From the NCBI GenBank assembly GCA_021796895.1, contig JAKABN010000004.1, forward strand, positions 1 through 37,826: a stretch of DNA of 37,826 nucleotides, written 5' to 3'. Origin of the DNA: Thermoplasmata archaeon. Lineage in GTDB: Archaea > Thermoplasmatota > Thermoplasmata > Sysuiplasmatales > Sysuiplasmataceae. The position numbers were made by a program, and so were the translations under genes. Positions 1 to 8,155 of the stretch are shown piece by piece. The first letter of the stretch is position 1. Each line of letters opens with the position of its first letter. The notes beneath the pieces are model-generated. The model did no database searches. It worked only from the letters and a program-made list of their open reading frames with translations, and was not told the DNA's origin.

Positions 1-219
1 CGCATGACGGAACACTCATCGGCTCACGCAAGGCCGCCGCCAGTCTAACACGTTATGCTCACCATAGACGGAATCCAAAAACTTATTTCCTGCAACTCAT
101 ACTCTGTATCATGACGGATTTAAAAGTGGGAGAAAAAGTTCCGGATTTCACCCTGCCCAAGGCAGTGGGCAAGAAAGTGTCTCTCGGCGAACTCGTACAG
201 CAGGGAACGGTCGTCATAG
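1..219. repeat. Inverted duplicate of peroxiredoxin promoter and 5' end (copy A)
   Basis: This stretch matches the reverse complement of 26443-26661 base by base, with position x corresponding to 26662 minus x. By eye there are about seven differences, five of them in the first 35 bases. The match covers the TATA region, the start codon and the first 36 codons of the peroxiredoxin gene, and ends abruptly after 219. The left end lies at or beyond the window edge, so the full length of the copy is unknown. Confidence 0.95.
74..90 (+). promoter_or_regulatory. Duplicated peroxiredoxin TATA-box promoter
   Basis: An A-rich stretch followed by acttatt is centred about 27 nt before the ATG at 111, the spacing expected for an archaeal leaderless transcript. 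The same element precedes the intact peroxiredoxin at about 26572-26588. In this copy it could drive the methyltransferase gene downstream. Confidence 0.6.
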
Positions 220-242
220 GAAAATCGATTAGCTTTTTATAA
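111..242 (+). pseudogene. Truncated peroxiredoxin 5' fragment (43 codons)
   Basis: The frame starts at ATG 111, reads MTDLKVGEKVPDFTLP and follows the peroxiredoxin encoded at 26078-26551 for 36 codons. At the duplication breakpoint (219/220) it switches to unrelated sequence (GKSISFL) and stops at 240-242. The peroxidatic and resolving cysteines, residues 47 and 52 of the intact protein, are absent, so the product cannot be an active peroxidase. The fragment probably arose by a partial inverted duplication. The promoter and start codon look intact, so it may still be transcribed and translated into a short peptide. Confidence 0.85.
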
Positions 243-278
243 CGCCGCGTCCATAGCGAGGGACGGATGGGATGACGA

Positions 279-860
279 TTGTTCAGAGGAGCGGACAGAA
301 CAGCTGGAAGTCTGGACAGGCGCAGCGGCGCGAACAGATGGGCCGATGGGAGGAGTCGGCAGAAGTCATCGCTCATTGCATCGGTTGAGAAATCCGTTCT
401 TGCATATCTGGTCACGGTGCTCATACCCTTCGGATATCTTGCTGCCGTAGATTACTCCACTCCGGTGCTGGCACAGGCTCTGACCTGGACATACTTCGAC
501 ATATTTCCATGGAATTTCGTCATATTCTCGCTGCTATTCATAACAGGTGTCTCCTGGATATTCTGGGCGATTTCATACTCTCAGCACAGGACAGGAGAGA
601 GACTCATAGTCAACGGTCCGTACTCCATAATCAGGAATCCCAAGGGACTCGGATACCTGATAATACTGGTTGGCCTGGGTATGCTCCTGCAGTCCTCAGT
701 GGCCATTTTCATACTAACCCCTGCCATTGGTATGGCATACGTCCTCTATCTCAAAGCAATTCAGGAGCCATTCATGAAACACAGGTATGGCGCAACATAT
801 GACGAGTACAGGAGGAACGTACCGATGCTGCTGCCCATACATATCAGGCTGAGAAGATGA
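279..860 (+). CDS. ICMT/phospholipid methyltransferase-like membrane protein
   Basis: The protein has several hydrophobic segments, and its C-terminal half carries the signature of the isoprenylcysteine carboxyl methyltransferase/phospholipid methyltransferase superfamily: NGPYSIIRNPKGLGYL followed by a membrane span, then EPFMKHRYGATYDEYRRNVP. In the family this region binds S-adenosylmethionine, and members methylate lipids, prenylcysteines or small molecules at the membrane. The substrate here is not predictable. The first 35 or so residues are polar and Arg-rich and lie next to the peroxiredoxin duplication breakpoint, so the native start may have been lost. Membrane-like sequence begins near residue 40, and a GTG at 417 is another possible start. 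The gene converges on pdxS. Confidence 0.75.
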   Translation: MFRGADRTAGSLDRRSGANRWADGRSRQKSSLIASVEKSVLAYLVTVLIPFGYLAAVDYSTPVLAQALTWTYFDIFPWNFVIFSLLFITGVSWIFWAISYSQHRTGERLIVNGPYSIIRNPKGLGYLIILVGLGMLLQSSVAIFILTPAIGMAYVLYLKAIQEPFMKHRYGATYDEYRRNVPMLLPIHIRLRR

Positions 861-874
861 AAAGACAGGGAGTC

Positions 875-1783
875 TCAATAGCCTCTTTCCTGCATCCGCT
901 GTTCCTGACCAAGCTTGGATATTTCAACACCGGGCATCGATTCCCCCAGGCCCTTTGATACCTCGGCTACAACAGCAGGATCGTCGTAGTGCAGCGTCGC
1001 CTCGACAATGGCCTTTGCCATCATCTGAGGATTTTTTGCTTTGAATATGCCGCTCCCGACGAACAGTCCGTCGCTGCCGAGCTGCATCATGAGAGCTGCA
1101 TCAGACGGAGAGGCTATCCCGCCTGCCGCAAAATTGACCACAGGCAGGCGCTGGAGCCCTGCCGTTTCCTTTACGAGCTCAAAAGGAGCGTTTATTTCCC
1201 TGGCCACGCCATTGAGCTCTTCATCCGAAAGGCCCCTGAGGGATCTTATACGGGACATGACAACACGCTGGTGCCTCACGGCCTCTACGACATTCCCTGT
1301 TCCTGGCTCGCCCTTTGTTCGGATCATTGCGGCGCCCTCACTCACCCTTCTGAGGGCTTCGCCCAGATCCCTTGCGCCGCAGACAAACGGCACGGTAAAT
1401 GTCCTCTTGTCCACATGATAGAACGGATCGGCGGGTGTCAGGACCTCGCTCTCGTCTATCATGTCAACGCCCAGTGACTGCAGGACCAGCGCCTCAGCGG
1501 CATGGCCGATTCTGCATTTTGCCATCACGGGTATAGTCACCGCATCTATGATTTCGAGTACCTTAAGCGGATCGGCCATCCTCGCCACACCCCCGGCAGC
1601 CCTTATATCGGCAGGAACCCTTTCCAGCGCCATCACAGCGACAGACCCGGCCTCTTCGGCTATCGCGGCCTGTTCGGCGTTCGTTACATCCATTATGACG
1701 CCGCCCTTCTGCATGCTGGCAAACCCTCTCTTAATCAGTTCCGTTCCGTGTCTCAGCGAAGATATGTCCAAATTCAGAGGCAT
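875..1783 (-). CDS. pdxS: Pyridoxal 5'-phosphate synthase subunit PdxS
   Basis: At 302 residues this is a full-length PdxS, the lyase subunit that makes pyridoxal phosphate from ribose 5-phosphate, glyceraldehyde 3-phosphate and ammonia. Family motifs are clear: [12 protein letters not shown] with Asp32, [10 protein letters not shown] with the Schiff-base Lys89, [17 protein letters not shown] with the second lysine (Lys157), and the phosphate-binding [20 protein letters not shown] and [14 protein letters not shown]-like box at about 1803-1815 sits 25 nt before the ATG. The ammonia-supplying glutaminase PdxT is not in this window and would have to be encoded elsewhere. The divergent neighbour is itself a PLP enzyme. 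Confidence 0.97.
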   Translation of the reverse strand: MPLNLDISSLRHGTELIKRGFASMQKGGVIMDVTNAEQAAIAEEAGSVAVMALERVPADIRAAGGVARMADPLKVLEIIDAVTIPVMAKCRIGHAAEALVLQSLGVDMIDESEVLTPADPFYHVDKRTFTVPFVCGARDLGEALRRVSEGAAMIRTKGEPGTGNVVEAVRHQRVVMSRIRSLRGLSDEELNGVAREINAPFELVKETAGLQRLPVVNFAAGGIASPSDAALMMQLGSDGLFVGSGIFKAKNPQMMAKAIVEATLHYDDPAVVAEVSKGLGESMPGVEISKLGQEQRMQERGY

Positions 1784-1802
1784 GATATTGACCTCGTTTA
1801 CC

Positions 1803-1815
1803 GCATTATAATAAA
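1803..1815 (-). promoter_or_regulatory. TATA-like promoter of pdxS
   Basis: Read on the minus strand this is an AT-rich tttattataatg element about 25 nt upstream of the pdxS ATG. The spacing fits a leaderless or nearly leaderless archaeal mRNA. Confidence 0.55.
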
Positions 1816-2058
1816 AACAGCAGCTTCCTTATCTATGTATGCCCTTCACCGCTGATTCAAAGAGTTCACATGTATCGGCGGCGAACTTAAGCGTGGTCAG
1901 CAGGCCTATACCGAACGCAGAAGAATGCGAAACAGGGTTCGAAAGCAGCAAAAAATTCCCGTTTTGCGCCAGACAATCAATGCAATTTTCCCTCCGCTCC
2001 GGAAGAAATGCCCTCACGATCCTTCTCAGACAACAGTTTCCTTCTGAATCGCGACCTG

Positions 2059-2076
2059 TACCGGCAGGCGCCGGTA
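2059..2076 (+). promoter_or_regulatory. Palindrome abutting aminotransferase promoter
   Basis: TACCGGC and GCCGGTA form a perfect 7-bp inverted repeat with a 4-nt spacer. It ends a few bases before a TATA-like ttttaa at 2081-2086, which is about 27 nt before the ATG at 2111. The position over or next to the TFB site suggests an operator. The cognate regulator is unknown. Confidence 0.45.
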
Positions 2077-2110
2077 AAGTGTTTTAAGCAAACCCGATAT
2101 CCCATCAAGC

Positions 2111-3265
2111 ATGAGCGGAAGAATGAGCTCTGTTGTGGAATCCGGCACGGTCAGGATGGCGGACAGGGTTAAGGAACTTAAATCCAGAGGAATTGATGTT
2201 ATTTCGTTTTCCATTGGAGAGCCGGATTTTCCGACTCCACAGCACATAGTGGACGAGGGCATATCAGCGCTGAGAGCCGGTTTCACCAAGTACACGCCTT
2301 CTGCCGGCATACCTGAGCTGAGGGAAGCCATAGCCGAAAAACTTCGTTCTGAAAACGGAATTGACGCCAAACCGTCCGAAATCATCGTGACTCCGACAAA
2401 ACATGCCATTTTCATGGCAGTCCTTGCACTGGTTGACAGAGGATCCGAGGTAATAATGCCCGACCCGGCATGGGTCTCTTACGAACCGATGGTACGTATC
2501 TCCGAAGGTGTTCCTGTCCCGGTGCGCGCCGATGAGGAAACATCATTCAGACTGACTCCCGAGCTGGTGGCCGAGAAGATCAACGACAGGACCAGACTGA
2601 TAATACTGAACTCCCCGTGCAACCCGACAGGAGCGGTAATGAAAAAAGAGGATGTCGCGGGAATATGCGAACTCGCTGTTGATTATGATTTGCTGGTAAT
2701 AAGCGATGAAATTTACGAGAAAATCATTTATGATGCGGCGAACCACTCTCCTGCGTCATTCGAAGGTATGAGGGACAGAGTGATTACGGTAAACGGTTTT
2801 TCGAAAACATATTCAATGACTGGATGGAGACTTGGTTATCTTCACGCGGATGCCGGTCTTCTTGGCGGAATACAGAAAATACAGACGCATTCGATAACCT
2901 GCGCGACATCATTTGCCCAGAAGGCAGGAGTTGCGGCACTGAAGGGGCCGAAGATGCCCGTGGAAAAGATGGTAGCCGAGTTCAGAAAGAGAAGGGATTT
3001 CGTGGTGCGGCGCATCAGGGAGATTGAGGGGCTGAGTGTTGTTGAACCGAAAGGGGCATTCTATGCCTTTCCAAGATATGCGTTTGAAATGGATTCTGAG
3101 AAGATGGGCACGTATCTGCTTGACGAGGCGCACGTTGGCGTCACGCCTGGTTCATCGTTCGGAAAGTTCGGAGAGAATCATTTCAGAATTTCGTATGCGA
3201 CAGACATGCAGAGTCTTGAAAAAGGTCTCGATGCGGTAGAGAAGGCACTGGGAAAACTGGGCTGA
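2111..3265 (+). CDS. Class I/II PLP-dependent aminotransferase (AspC-like)
   Basis: This 384-residue protein is a fold-type I aminotransferase close to archaeal aspartate/aromatic aminotransferases. It shows SIGEPDFPTP near the N-terminus, NSPCNPTGAV with the PLP-contacting Asn171, ISDEIYE with Asp199, the Schiff-base Lys232 in GFSKTYSMTGWRLGY, and a C-terminal HFRISYA with the expected substrate-carboxylate arginine. It would exchange amino groups between an amino acid and 2-oxoglutarate, but the exact substrate cannot be read from the sequence. The ATG at 2111 sits at leaderless spacing from a TATA-like box and is preceded by an 18-bp palindrome. The gene diverges from pdxS, which makes its cofactor, and converges on the Trm112-like gene. 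Confidence 0.92.
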   Translation: MSGRMSSVVESGTVRMADRVKELKSRGIDVISFSIGEPDFPTPQHIVDEGISALRAGFTKYTPSAGIPELREAIAEKLRSENGIDAKPSEIIVTPTKHAIFMAVLALVDRGSEVIMPDPAWVSYEPMVRISEGVPVPVRADEETSFRLTPELVAEKINDRTRLIILNSPCNPTGAVMKKEDVAGICELAVDYDLLVISDEIYEKIIYDAANHSPASFEGMRDRVITVNGFSKTYSMTGWRLGYLHADAGLLGGIQKIQTHSITCATSFAQKAGVAALKGPKMPVEKMVAEFRKRRDFVVRRIREIEGLSVVEPKGAFYAFPRYAFEMDSEKMGTYLLDEAHVGVTPGSSFGKFGENHFRISYATDMQSLEKGLDAVEKALGKLG

Positions 3266-3276
3266 GCGTCTGGAAC

Positions 3277-3459
3277 TCATCTGAGTTCAGGCGGAAGCAT
3301 GTTGGGTATGGCATCTGTGATTGGATAAGTGTTGCCGCACTTCATGCACCTGATTGTTCCGGCGATTATTTCCTCATTCTCCTTCTTATCCACAGCGAGC
3401 TCAAGCGGGTGATGCCTGCAGACGGGACAGGCGAGTATCTCCATGAGTTTGCTCTTCAT
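3277..3459 (-). CDS. Trm112-like zinc-binding protein
   Basis: The 60-residue protein begins MKSKLMEILACPVCRHHPLE and later has RCMKCGNTYPITDAIPNMLP. This is the Trm112/UPF0434 pattern: two CxxC pairs binding zinc and the PI-x-DAIPxML ending. In archaea and eukaryotes Trm112 is a small activating subunit that stabilises several rRNA, tRNA and release-factor methyltransferases. A partner methyltransferase is not adjacent. A TATA-like box at about 3480-3492 fits the chosen ATG. The stop codon lies 11 nt from the convergent aminotransferase gene. Confidence 0.85.
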   Translation of the reverse strand: MKSKLMEILACPVCRHHPLELAVDKKENEEIIAGTIRCMKCGNTYPITDAIPNMLPPELR

Positions 3460-3466
3460 GCATTAA

Positions 3467-3634
3467 GATGGGCATACTGTTCTAAAAACTTTCCTGGCAG
3501 TTTATGAGAGATTCGTAACAAAGTTCGGCAACTCTGAAAAACCCGATGCACCTGAGAAATACACGGGCAAGAGGACTTGGGCTGTTCTTCTCAAGAAGCG
3601 GATTGCCGACGACATGACGTACTCCGGCCCCTAA
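3467..3634 (+). other. Possible decayed ORF in a gene-poor stretch
   Basis: An open frame follows the stop codon at 3464-3466 and ends at TAA 3632-3634. It contains a plausible protein-like stretch (YERFVTKFGNSEKPDAPEKY, then TGKRTWAVLLKKR). It has no convincing start codon or promoter and I do not recognise it. It may be the remnant of a mobile element, since 3460-3840 otherwise holds only hairpins and no gene. This is a weak call. Confidence 0.2.
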
Positions 3635-3668
3635 AGGGTGTGGACTTGCGTTCGTGATTCCGGTCTCC

Positions 3669-3690
3669 GGGCTGTAGGCTGCAACAGCCC
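3669..3690. repeat. 7-bp stem inverted repeat in intergenic stretch
   Basis: GGGCTGT and ACAGCCC are perfectly complementary with an 8-nt loop. The repeat lies downstream of the possible decayed ORF and about 150 bp before the ABC operon promoter. It could be a terminator-like hairpin or part of a mobile-element end. No function is evident. Confidence 0.4.
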
Positions 3691-3856
3691 ATTGGCATAA
3701 CTTTGTTAACTGGACCGTTCATAGGCCAACCGCCACAGTGACGAGAAACCCAACGCTGATCAGTGATGAGTGACGGGCGAGCCGAGTGGCATCCTTCACA
3801 CACATTGTGTTCGAACCGTGTCGGCATAGTTAATAGAGTGGTTGTCTGTCCGAGTA

Positions 3857-4567
3857 ATGGATATGCAGGAGCATGCGAAAGACAAAGAGTACGCCGCTCA
3901 GGCACTGAACATAAGCAAATATTACACGGTCGGAGAAGAAAGAGTTGCCGCGCTGAAGAATGTGACTGTCAACATAAAACAGGGAGACTTTGTTGCCATA
4001 ACCGGACCGTCCGGTTCGGGCAAATCGACTCTGCTGAATTGCCTCTCCGGGCTGGATCGTGTGACGGAAGGTGAGGTGGTCATCGGGGGAAGGACCATCA
4101 CAGGCATGACAGACCGGGAAATCAGCAGGTTCAGAGCATCAAACATGGGCTTTGTGTTTCAGAATTATGCGCTCTTGCCGGTCTTCAACGTGGCGGAGAA
4201 TGTGGAGTTGCCAGCACTGATCACAGGCGTTCGCGCGTCGGAGGCGAGAAAGATGGCCATGGAGGTCCTCGACTTTGTAGGATTGAAAAACAGATTCAAT
4301 TTCAGACCCGACCAGCTTTCCGGGGGCGAACAGCAGCGTGTGGCAATAGCAAGGTCGCTGATAAACAGACCGCCTGTTCTGTGGGCTGACGAACCCACTG
4401 GAAATCTGGACAGCGAGTCCGGCTCCGCGGTGCTGGAACTCTTCGCCAGGCTGAACAGCGAACATCGCTCAACCGTTGTGGTTGTTACACACAACGCGGA
4501 GGTCGCGTCACGCACAAGAACGAGGATACGACTCTCGGATGGAAAAATAACGGATGAAAGGAGTTGA
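3857..4567 (+). CDS. ABC transporter ATP-binding protein, LolD/MacB type
   Basis: A complete ABC ATPase: Walker A GPSGSGKST, Q-loop FVFQNYALLPVFNVAENV, signature LSGGEQQRVAIARSL, Walker B VLWADEPTGNLDSESG, and switch histidine VVVVTHN. The TGNLDSESG form is typical of ATPases that partner FtsX-fold permeases (LolCDE, MacB). I choose the ATG at 3857 because a TATA-like atagttaatag at 3826-3836 lies about 26 nt upstream; a TTG at 3842 is possible but too close to it. The last 14 nt overlap the permease gene, so the two are co-translated. The pair probably powers mechanotransmission or export of a peptide or lipid rather than import. The substrate is unknown. Confidence 0.93.
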   Translation: MDMQEHAKDKEYAAQALNISKYYTVGEERVAALKNVTVNIKQGDFVAITGPSGSGKSTLLNCLSGLDRVTEGEVVIGGRTITGMTDREISRFRASNMGFVFQNYALLPVFNVAENVELPALITGVRASEARKMAMEVLDFVGLKNRFNFRPDQLSGGEQQRVAIARSLINRPPVLWADEPTGNLDSESGSAVLELFARLNSEHRSTVVVVTHNAEVASRTRTRIRLSDGKITDERS

Positions 4568-7517
4568 GACGACGGCCGTTGACATCGCGCTCTACCTGAT
4601 GATTGTGTTTCTGCTGCTGGCTTTTATGTCCCTCCTGATAATACTCAGGAACAGATTCATATTCAGGCTCTTCATACGCAATGCATTCGGAAACAGAAAG
4701 CGTGCCGCACTGATAATTGCAGGGCTGATGATAGGATCGGCTATGATAAGCGGTGCCCTTGTGATGAGGAGCAGCATGCTGACGCTGAGCAGCAACATGG
4801 TCACGCTGAGTTACGGTCATGTCGATGAGACAATAACAAACTTCGGAAATTCTCTCTACGGGAGCGCCTTCAACTACAGCACATTCAGTGAGATCAACGC
4901 TTCTGTTGCAAACAGCAGGCTTATTGCAGGCCTTGTACCGATGACATATCTGACGGTGAGCGCATATGACAACACCACCGGAGTGCCGTACGACGAACTC
5001 GGTTTTGTCGCTGCGCCATGGTGGGCTAACGGCATTCTGGGAAATTTCATATCCGTCAACGGAAGTGAGGTGACTCGCCTGCCCCGCGGGGAGCTGATGA
5101 TTGACCAGATGGCCGCGAAGCAGTTTAATGCGTCGCCTGGCGACAAGCTTACGGTGTACACGGGAAACGGGAAGAGTTACACGGGAACCGTATATGCCGT
5201 AGTCAATGACAATTTCAGGGGATATTTCGACTCCGGTTTCAACATATTCATGAGACTCGGCGATTCGTCAGCAGTCAGCGGAACTGCAGGCAGGATCAGC
5301 CTGATTGCCGTAGCCAACGCCGGCCCGGTGCTGGAAGCAGCGCAGCGGACCGACGCGGTAATGAAGGTGCTGAACAGCACACTACAGACAATTAACACGA
5401 AACTCGGCATGGGACTCGCCGCTTACCCCGTCCTGCAGGATCAGCTGAATCTGATTCATTCGGAGGTGAGCGTCATCTCTGACCTCTACCTTGCACTAAG
5501 CCTCTTTGCCGTTGCTGCCGGCCTGATTCTTGTGGCCGTGATCTTTTACATGCTTGCCGAGGAGAGGATGAGGGATCTTGGCACATTAAGGGCGCTTGGT
5601 GTAACGCGAAGACAGATCACAGGAGGTTTTGTCTCGGAGGGATTCATTTACACACTGTTGTCCTGTTTCGCAGGCTCCGTACTGGGCGTCGGCATCGGTT
5701 TCCTCATGACGTACGGGTTTGTCGAACTCTTCGGCAGCACTTTCGCCGCACCCGTGAGGGAGACAGGCATTCTGCTTTCCTCATTCACAGTGACTGCACA
5801 GGACGTGGCCATCGGTTTTTCTGCGGGAGCCGTTGCCACGCTGGCCATAATACTGATCGCAAGCTACAGAATAGGCAGATTCAGCGTCATAGAAGCAATG
5901 AAGAGAAATGCGTCAGGCGGAGGAAGGAACGGCAGAAACGCAAAAATCAGCTTACCTCTGATACTCCTGCTGATTTCCGGCGCGCTGCTTTATTCCGGTT
6001 CCGAGCTGAAAATGCTTGAACCGGCGATGCTGGGCATTTCAATGATCATGATCTCAGTCGTATGGCTCGCTGTTTCTGTCACTGGCGCGGATTATCTCAC
6101 AGGCGTTGCGGGAGCGGCCTTGATACTCATCTGGGGCATCCCGCAGTCCTGGAATCTGTTTCCGGGAAACTTCACGCATTCTTACTACATCTATGTTGAA
6201 TCGGGGCTCTTCCTTGTCACGGGAGGAATACTCATGTTCTTTTCCCTCGAGCCGCTGATGCTCGGGCTCATCAAACCGAGAAGAAACAGCGGGGGAAGCA
6301 TCGTTCCCGCCATACGCCAGGCTCTGGCTTTTCCGACGCAGAAGAAGGTCAGGACGGCCGCCTCCCTCGCACTGTTTTCGTTTGTCATTTTCGGTATAGT
6401 TTCAGTATCAGTTCTTGGAAGCATGATAAACCAGGCTGCCGTGCAGACCGTGGCAAAACAGAGCGGGGGGTACAATTTCGTTGTCTACAGCGGGAACGGA
6501 GGCAACCTGACTTCCGCTCTCACGGGAAACGCCACACTCACGGGATCCATCTCGGCGGCGAATCTGATTTACGACGTTGGCACATCGTTCACACTGAACG
6601 GCTCTGGCTCGCGGCCTTTCATATACTCCCTGGTAGGCATTCCCTCCAGCGGGGCGGATGGCGGTTTTGCGTCACAGAACAGATATGAGTTTTACAGTTA
6701 CCTGCCACGGTTCCATTCGCCCGCTGCCGTATGGGGTGCCCTGAAAAACAACAGCTCTCTTGCCGTCATAGACATTACTCTGGCCGGCATTTCAAAGGGC
6801 AATTTCGCGAGCGGCGCTCCGGCGCCTGCGAAAGCCGCTCTCGGGGACACGCTTACAATATACGGTGCCAATCACACTGCAAGAAGCGTAGTCGTTGCAG
6901 GCATACTGGATGAGTTCGGCTTCCAGGGAGTTTTTGTCCGTCTTCCGGTAATGTCTTCGCTCGGTCTGCTGGAGCCTGCATTTCCCGTCCTTTTCATAAG
7001 ACTCGCGCCAGGCGTATCGCCAACAGCTGCCTCGATAAATCTCAGGAGGGCGCTGACGCCTTACGATCCCGTCGTGATTGATCTTAACCTGATTACGCAG
7101 CAGCTCACGATGGACATACGGGGAATCGTCGAAATGACTGAAATATTCATTGCCATGGGACTCGTCGCGGGCACCGCGGGTCTGGGCATAATAGCTATGC
7201 GTTCGGTGGTGGAGAGAAGACAGCAGATAGGTCTCCTCCGCGCAATAGGTTTCACCAGGCGCATGATGTCTGCATCGTTCCTTCTTGAGTTCGTGTTCAT
7301 TGCGCTCTCCGGTTCGGCGATAGGCGTGGTGATGAGCCTCGTAAACGGAGAAGTGATTGCAGCCAAACTCAGCTATGTCCTCTCATTTGCGTATTCACCT
7401 TCGAGCATAGTCCTGCTCGTGGTCATTTCACTTTTGCTGACCGTGGCGGCGGTCCTCAGCTCGGTTCGTGCAGTGTCCAGAATAGAGCCTTCGACGGCCA
7501 TAAGATATATCGAATGA
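4554..7517 (+). CDS. FtsX-family ABC permease, two-domain
   Basis: This 987-residue membrane protein has an N-terminal anchor span, a large extracytoplasmic region (about residues 70-270) with Asn-rich, potentially glycosylated sequence, then an FtsX domain of three or more helices containing AEERMRDLGTLRALGVTRRQ. A middle set of spans (about 470-580) is followed by a second extracytoplasmic region and a second FtsX domain with VERRQQIGLLRAIGFTRRMM. The duplicated R-G/I-L-R-A-x-G-x-T-R-R coupling-helix motif is characteristic of FtsX/MacB-type permeases and contacts the ATPase. The gene overlaps the ATPase gene by 14 nt. One long chain with two FtsX domains suggests it supplies a whole transporter together with an ATPase dimer. 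Confidence 0.9.
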   Translation: MKGVETTAVDIALYLMIVFLLLAFMSLLIILRNRFIFRLFIRNAFGNRKRAALIIAGLMIGSAMISGALVMRSSMLTLSSNMVTLSYGHVDETITNFGNSLYGSAFNYSTFSEINASVANSRLIAGLVPMTYLTVSAYDNTTGVPYDELGFVAAPWWANGILGNFISVNGSEVTRLPRGELMIDQMAAKQFNASPGDKLTVYTGNGKSYTGTVYAVVNDNFRGYFDSGFNIFMRLGDSSAVSGTAGRISLIAVANAGPVLEAAQRTDAVMKVLNSTLQTINTKLGMGLAAYPVLQDQLNLIHSEVSVISDLYLALSLFAVAAGLILVAVIFYMLAEERMRDLGTLRALGVTRRQITGGFVSEGFIYTLLSCFAGSVLGVGIGFLMTYGFVELFGSTFAAPVRETGILLSSFTVTAQDVAIGFSAGAVATLAIILIASYRIGRFSVIEAMKRNASGGGRNGRNAKISLPLILLLISGALLYSGSELKMLEPAMLGISMIMISVVWLAVSVTGADYLTGVAGAALILIWGIPQSWNLFPGNFTHSYYIYVESGLFLVTGGILMFFSLEPLMLGLIKPRRNSGGSIVPAIRQALAFPTQKKVRTAASLALFSFVIFGIVSVSVLGSMINQAAVQTVAKQSGGYNFVVYSGNGGNLTSALTGNATLTGSISAANLIYDVGTSFTLNGSGSRPFIYSLVGIPSSGADGGFASQNRYEFYSYLPRFHSPAAVWGALKNNSSLAVIDITLAGISKGNFASGAPAPAKAALGDTLTIYGANHTARSVVVAGILDEFGFQGVFVRLPVMSSLGLLEPAFPVLFIRLAPGVSPTAASINLRRALTPYDPVVIDLNLITQQLTMDIRGIVEMTEIFIAMGLVAGTAGLGIIAMRSVVERRQQIGLLRAIGFTRRMMSASFLLEFVFIALSGSAIGVVMSLVNGEVIAAKLSYVLSFAYSPSSIVLLVVISLLLTVAAVLSSVRAVSRIEPSTAIRYIE

Positions 7518-7593
7518 AGACAGTCGGATTGAAATCCCGGGGAAAACGGTGATCGTGTGTAAACAGCAACCGGAAACAGAGTAGGCCGGAGCA

Positions 7594-8076
7594 TCAGCGA
7601 GTTACACTTTTCGTCATGGTAATGTCCATTGTCCGGAAGCCGCTGTTTTGATATAGCGATATCGCGGGGGCATTATGGCCGAAAACATGGAGGGATACGC
7701 TGTGGATATTCATGGAGGAAAGCACCCGGTCAAGAGCCCGGAGAGTTTCCGATGCATATCCCTTGCGCCTGTACTGTTCGAATATCATGATGTCCCATAT
7801 CCATGCGCCTGGAACCGGGCTCCTGTCCTTTACTCCGACCCAGATAATGCCCACTCTGTTCCGCCTGGCCGCATCTGTGACTGAATAGAGGTGCTGGTTT
7901 ACGGTGTCGATGCCCTGTGGAAGGAGCTTATCAAACTGTTCAGTCGCCAGCCGGTAGGCATCATTTTCAAGCCATGCGCCTGCCCTGATCTTTTCGGCCG
8001 CATAATTCCTTATGCTCTTGTCGAGATAATCGTCGAACTCCGGGACGGTCATGGGCACTAGAGTGACTGGAGCCAT
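7594..8076 (-). CDS. GNAT-family N-acetyltransferase
   Basis: The 160-residue protein has the C-terminal GNAT core: a beta-strand WIWDIMIFEQYRRKGYASETL with the acetyl-CoA pyrophosphate-binding (Q/R)xxGxA-like loop, then SVSLHVFGHNAPAISLYQNSGF, the usual V-x-x-x-N-x-x-A-x-x-x-Y-x-x-x-GF motif B. It would transfer an acetyl group from acetyl-CoA to an unknown amine. The ATG at 8076 is preceded by a TATA-like actatttatta at about 8095-8108, giving leaderless spacing. Confidence 0.88.
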   Translation of the reverse strand: MAPVTLVPMTVPEFDDYLDKSIRNYAAEKIRAGAWLENDAYRLATEQFDKLLPQGIDTVNQHLYSVTDAARRNRVGIIWVGVKDRSPVPGAWIWDIMIFEQYRRKGYASETLRALDRVLSSMNIHSVSLHVFGHNAPAISLYQNSGFRTMDITMTKSVTR

Positions 8077-8155
8077 TTGAGTCGAATACTTCTTTGTGTA
8101 ATAAATAGTTAAGTGGATTACGACTTCGGTTGCGTCTGCTCTTCCTCTTAATATC

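Noticed and set aside
83-424. 113-residue frame on the minus strand
   Set aside because: It runs antisense through the duplicated peroxiredoxin segment and the methyltransferase N-terminus, with no promoter and implausible composition.
3755-3775. GTGATGA and CTGA boxes resembling a C/D box RNA
   Set aside because: Box order is wrong (CTGA precedes GTGATGA), and no second box pair or terminal stem is present.
3775-3830. T-loop-like TTCGAAC with flanking GCCGA/TCGGC, suggestive of a tRNA
   Set aside because: No anticodon stem, D-arm or full acceptor stem could be formed on either strand.
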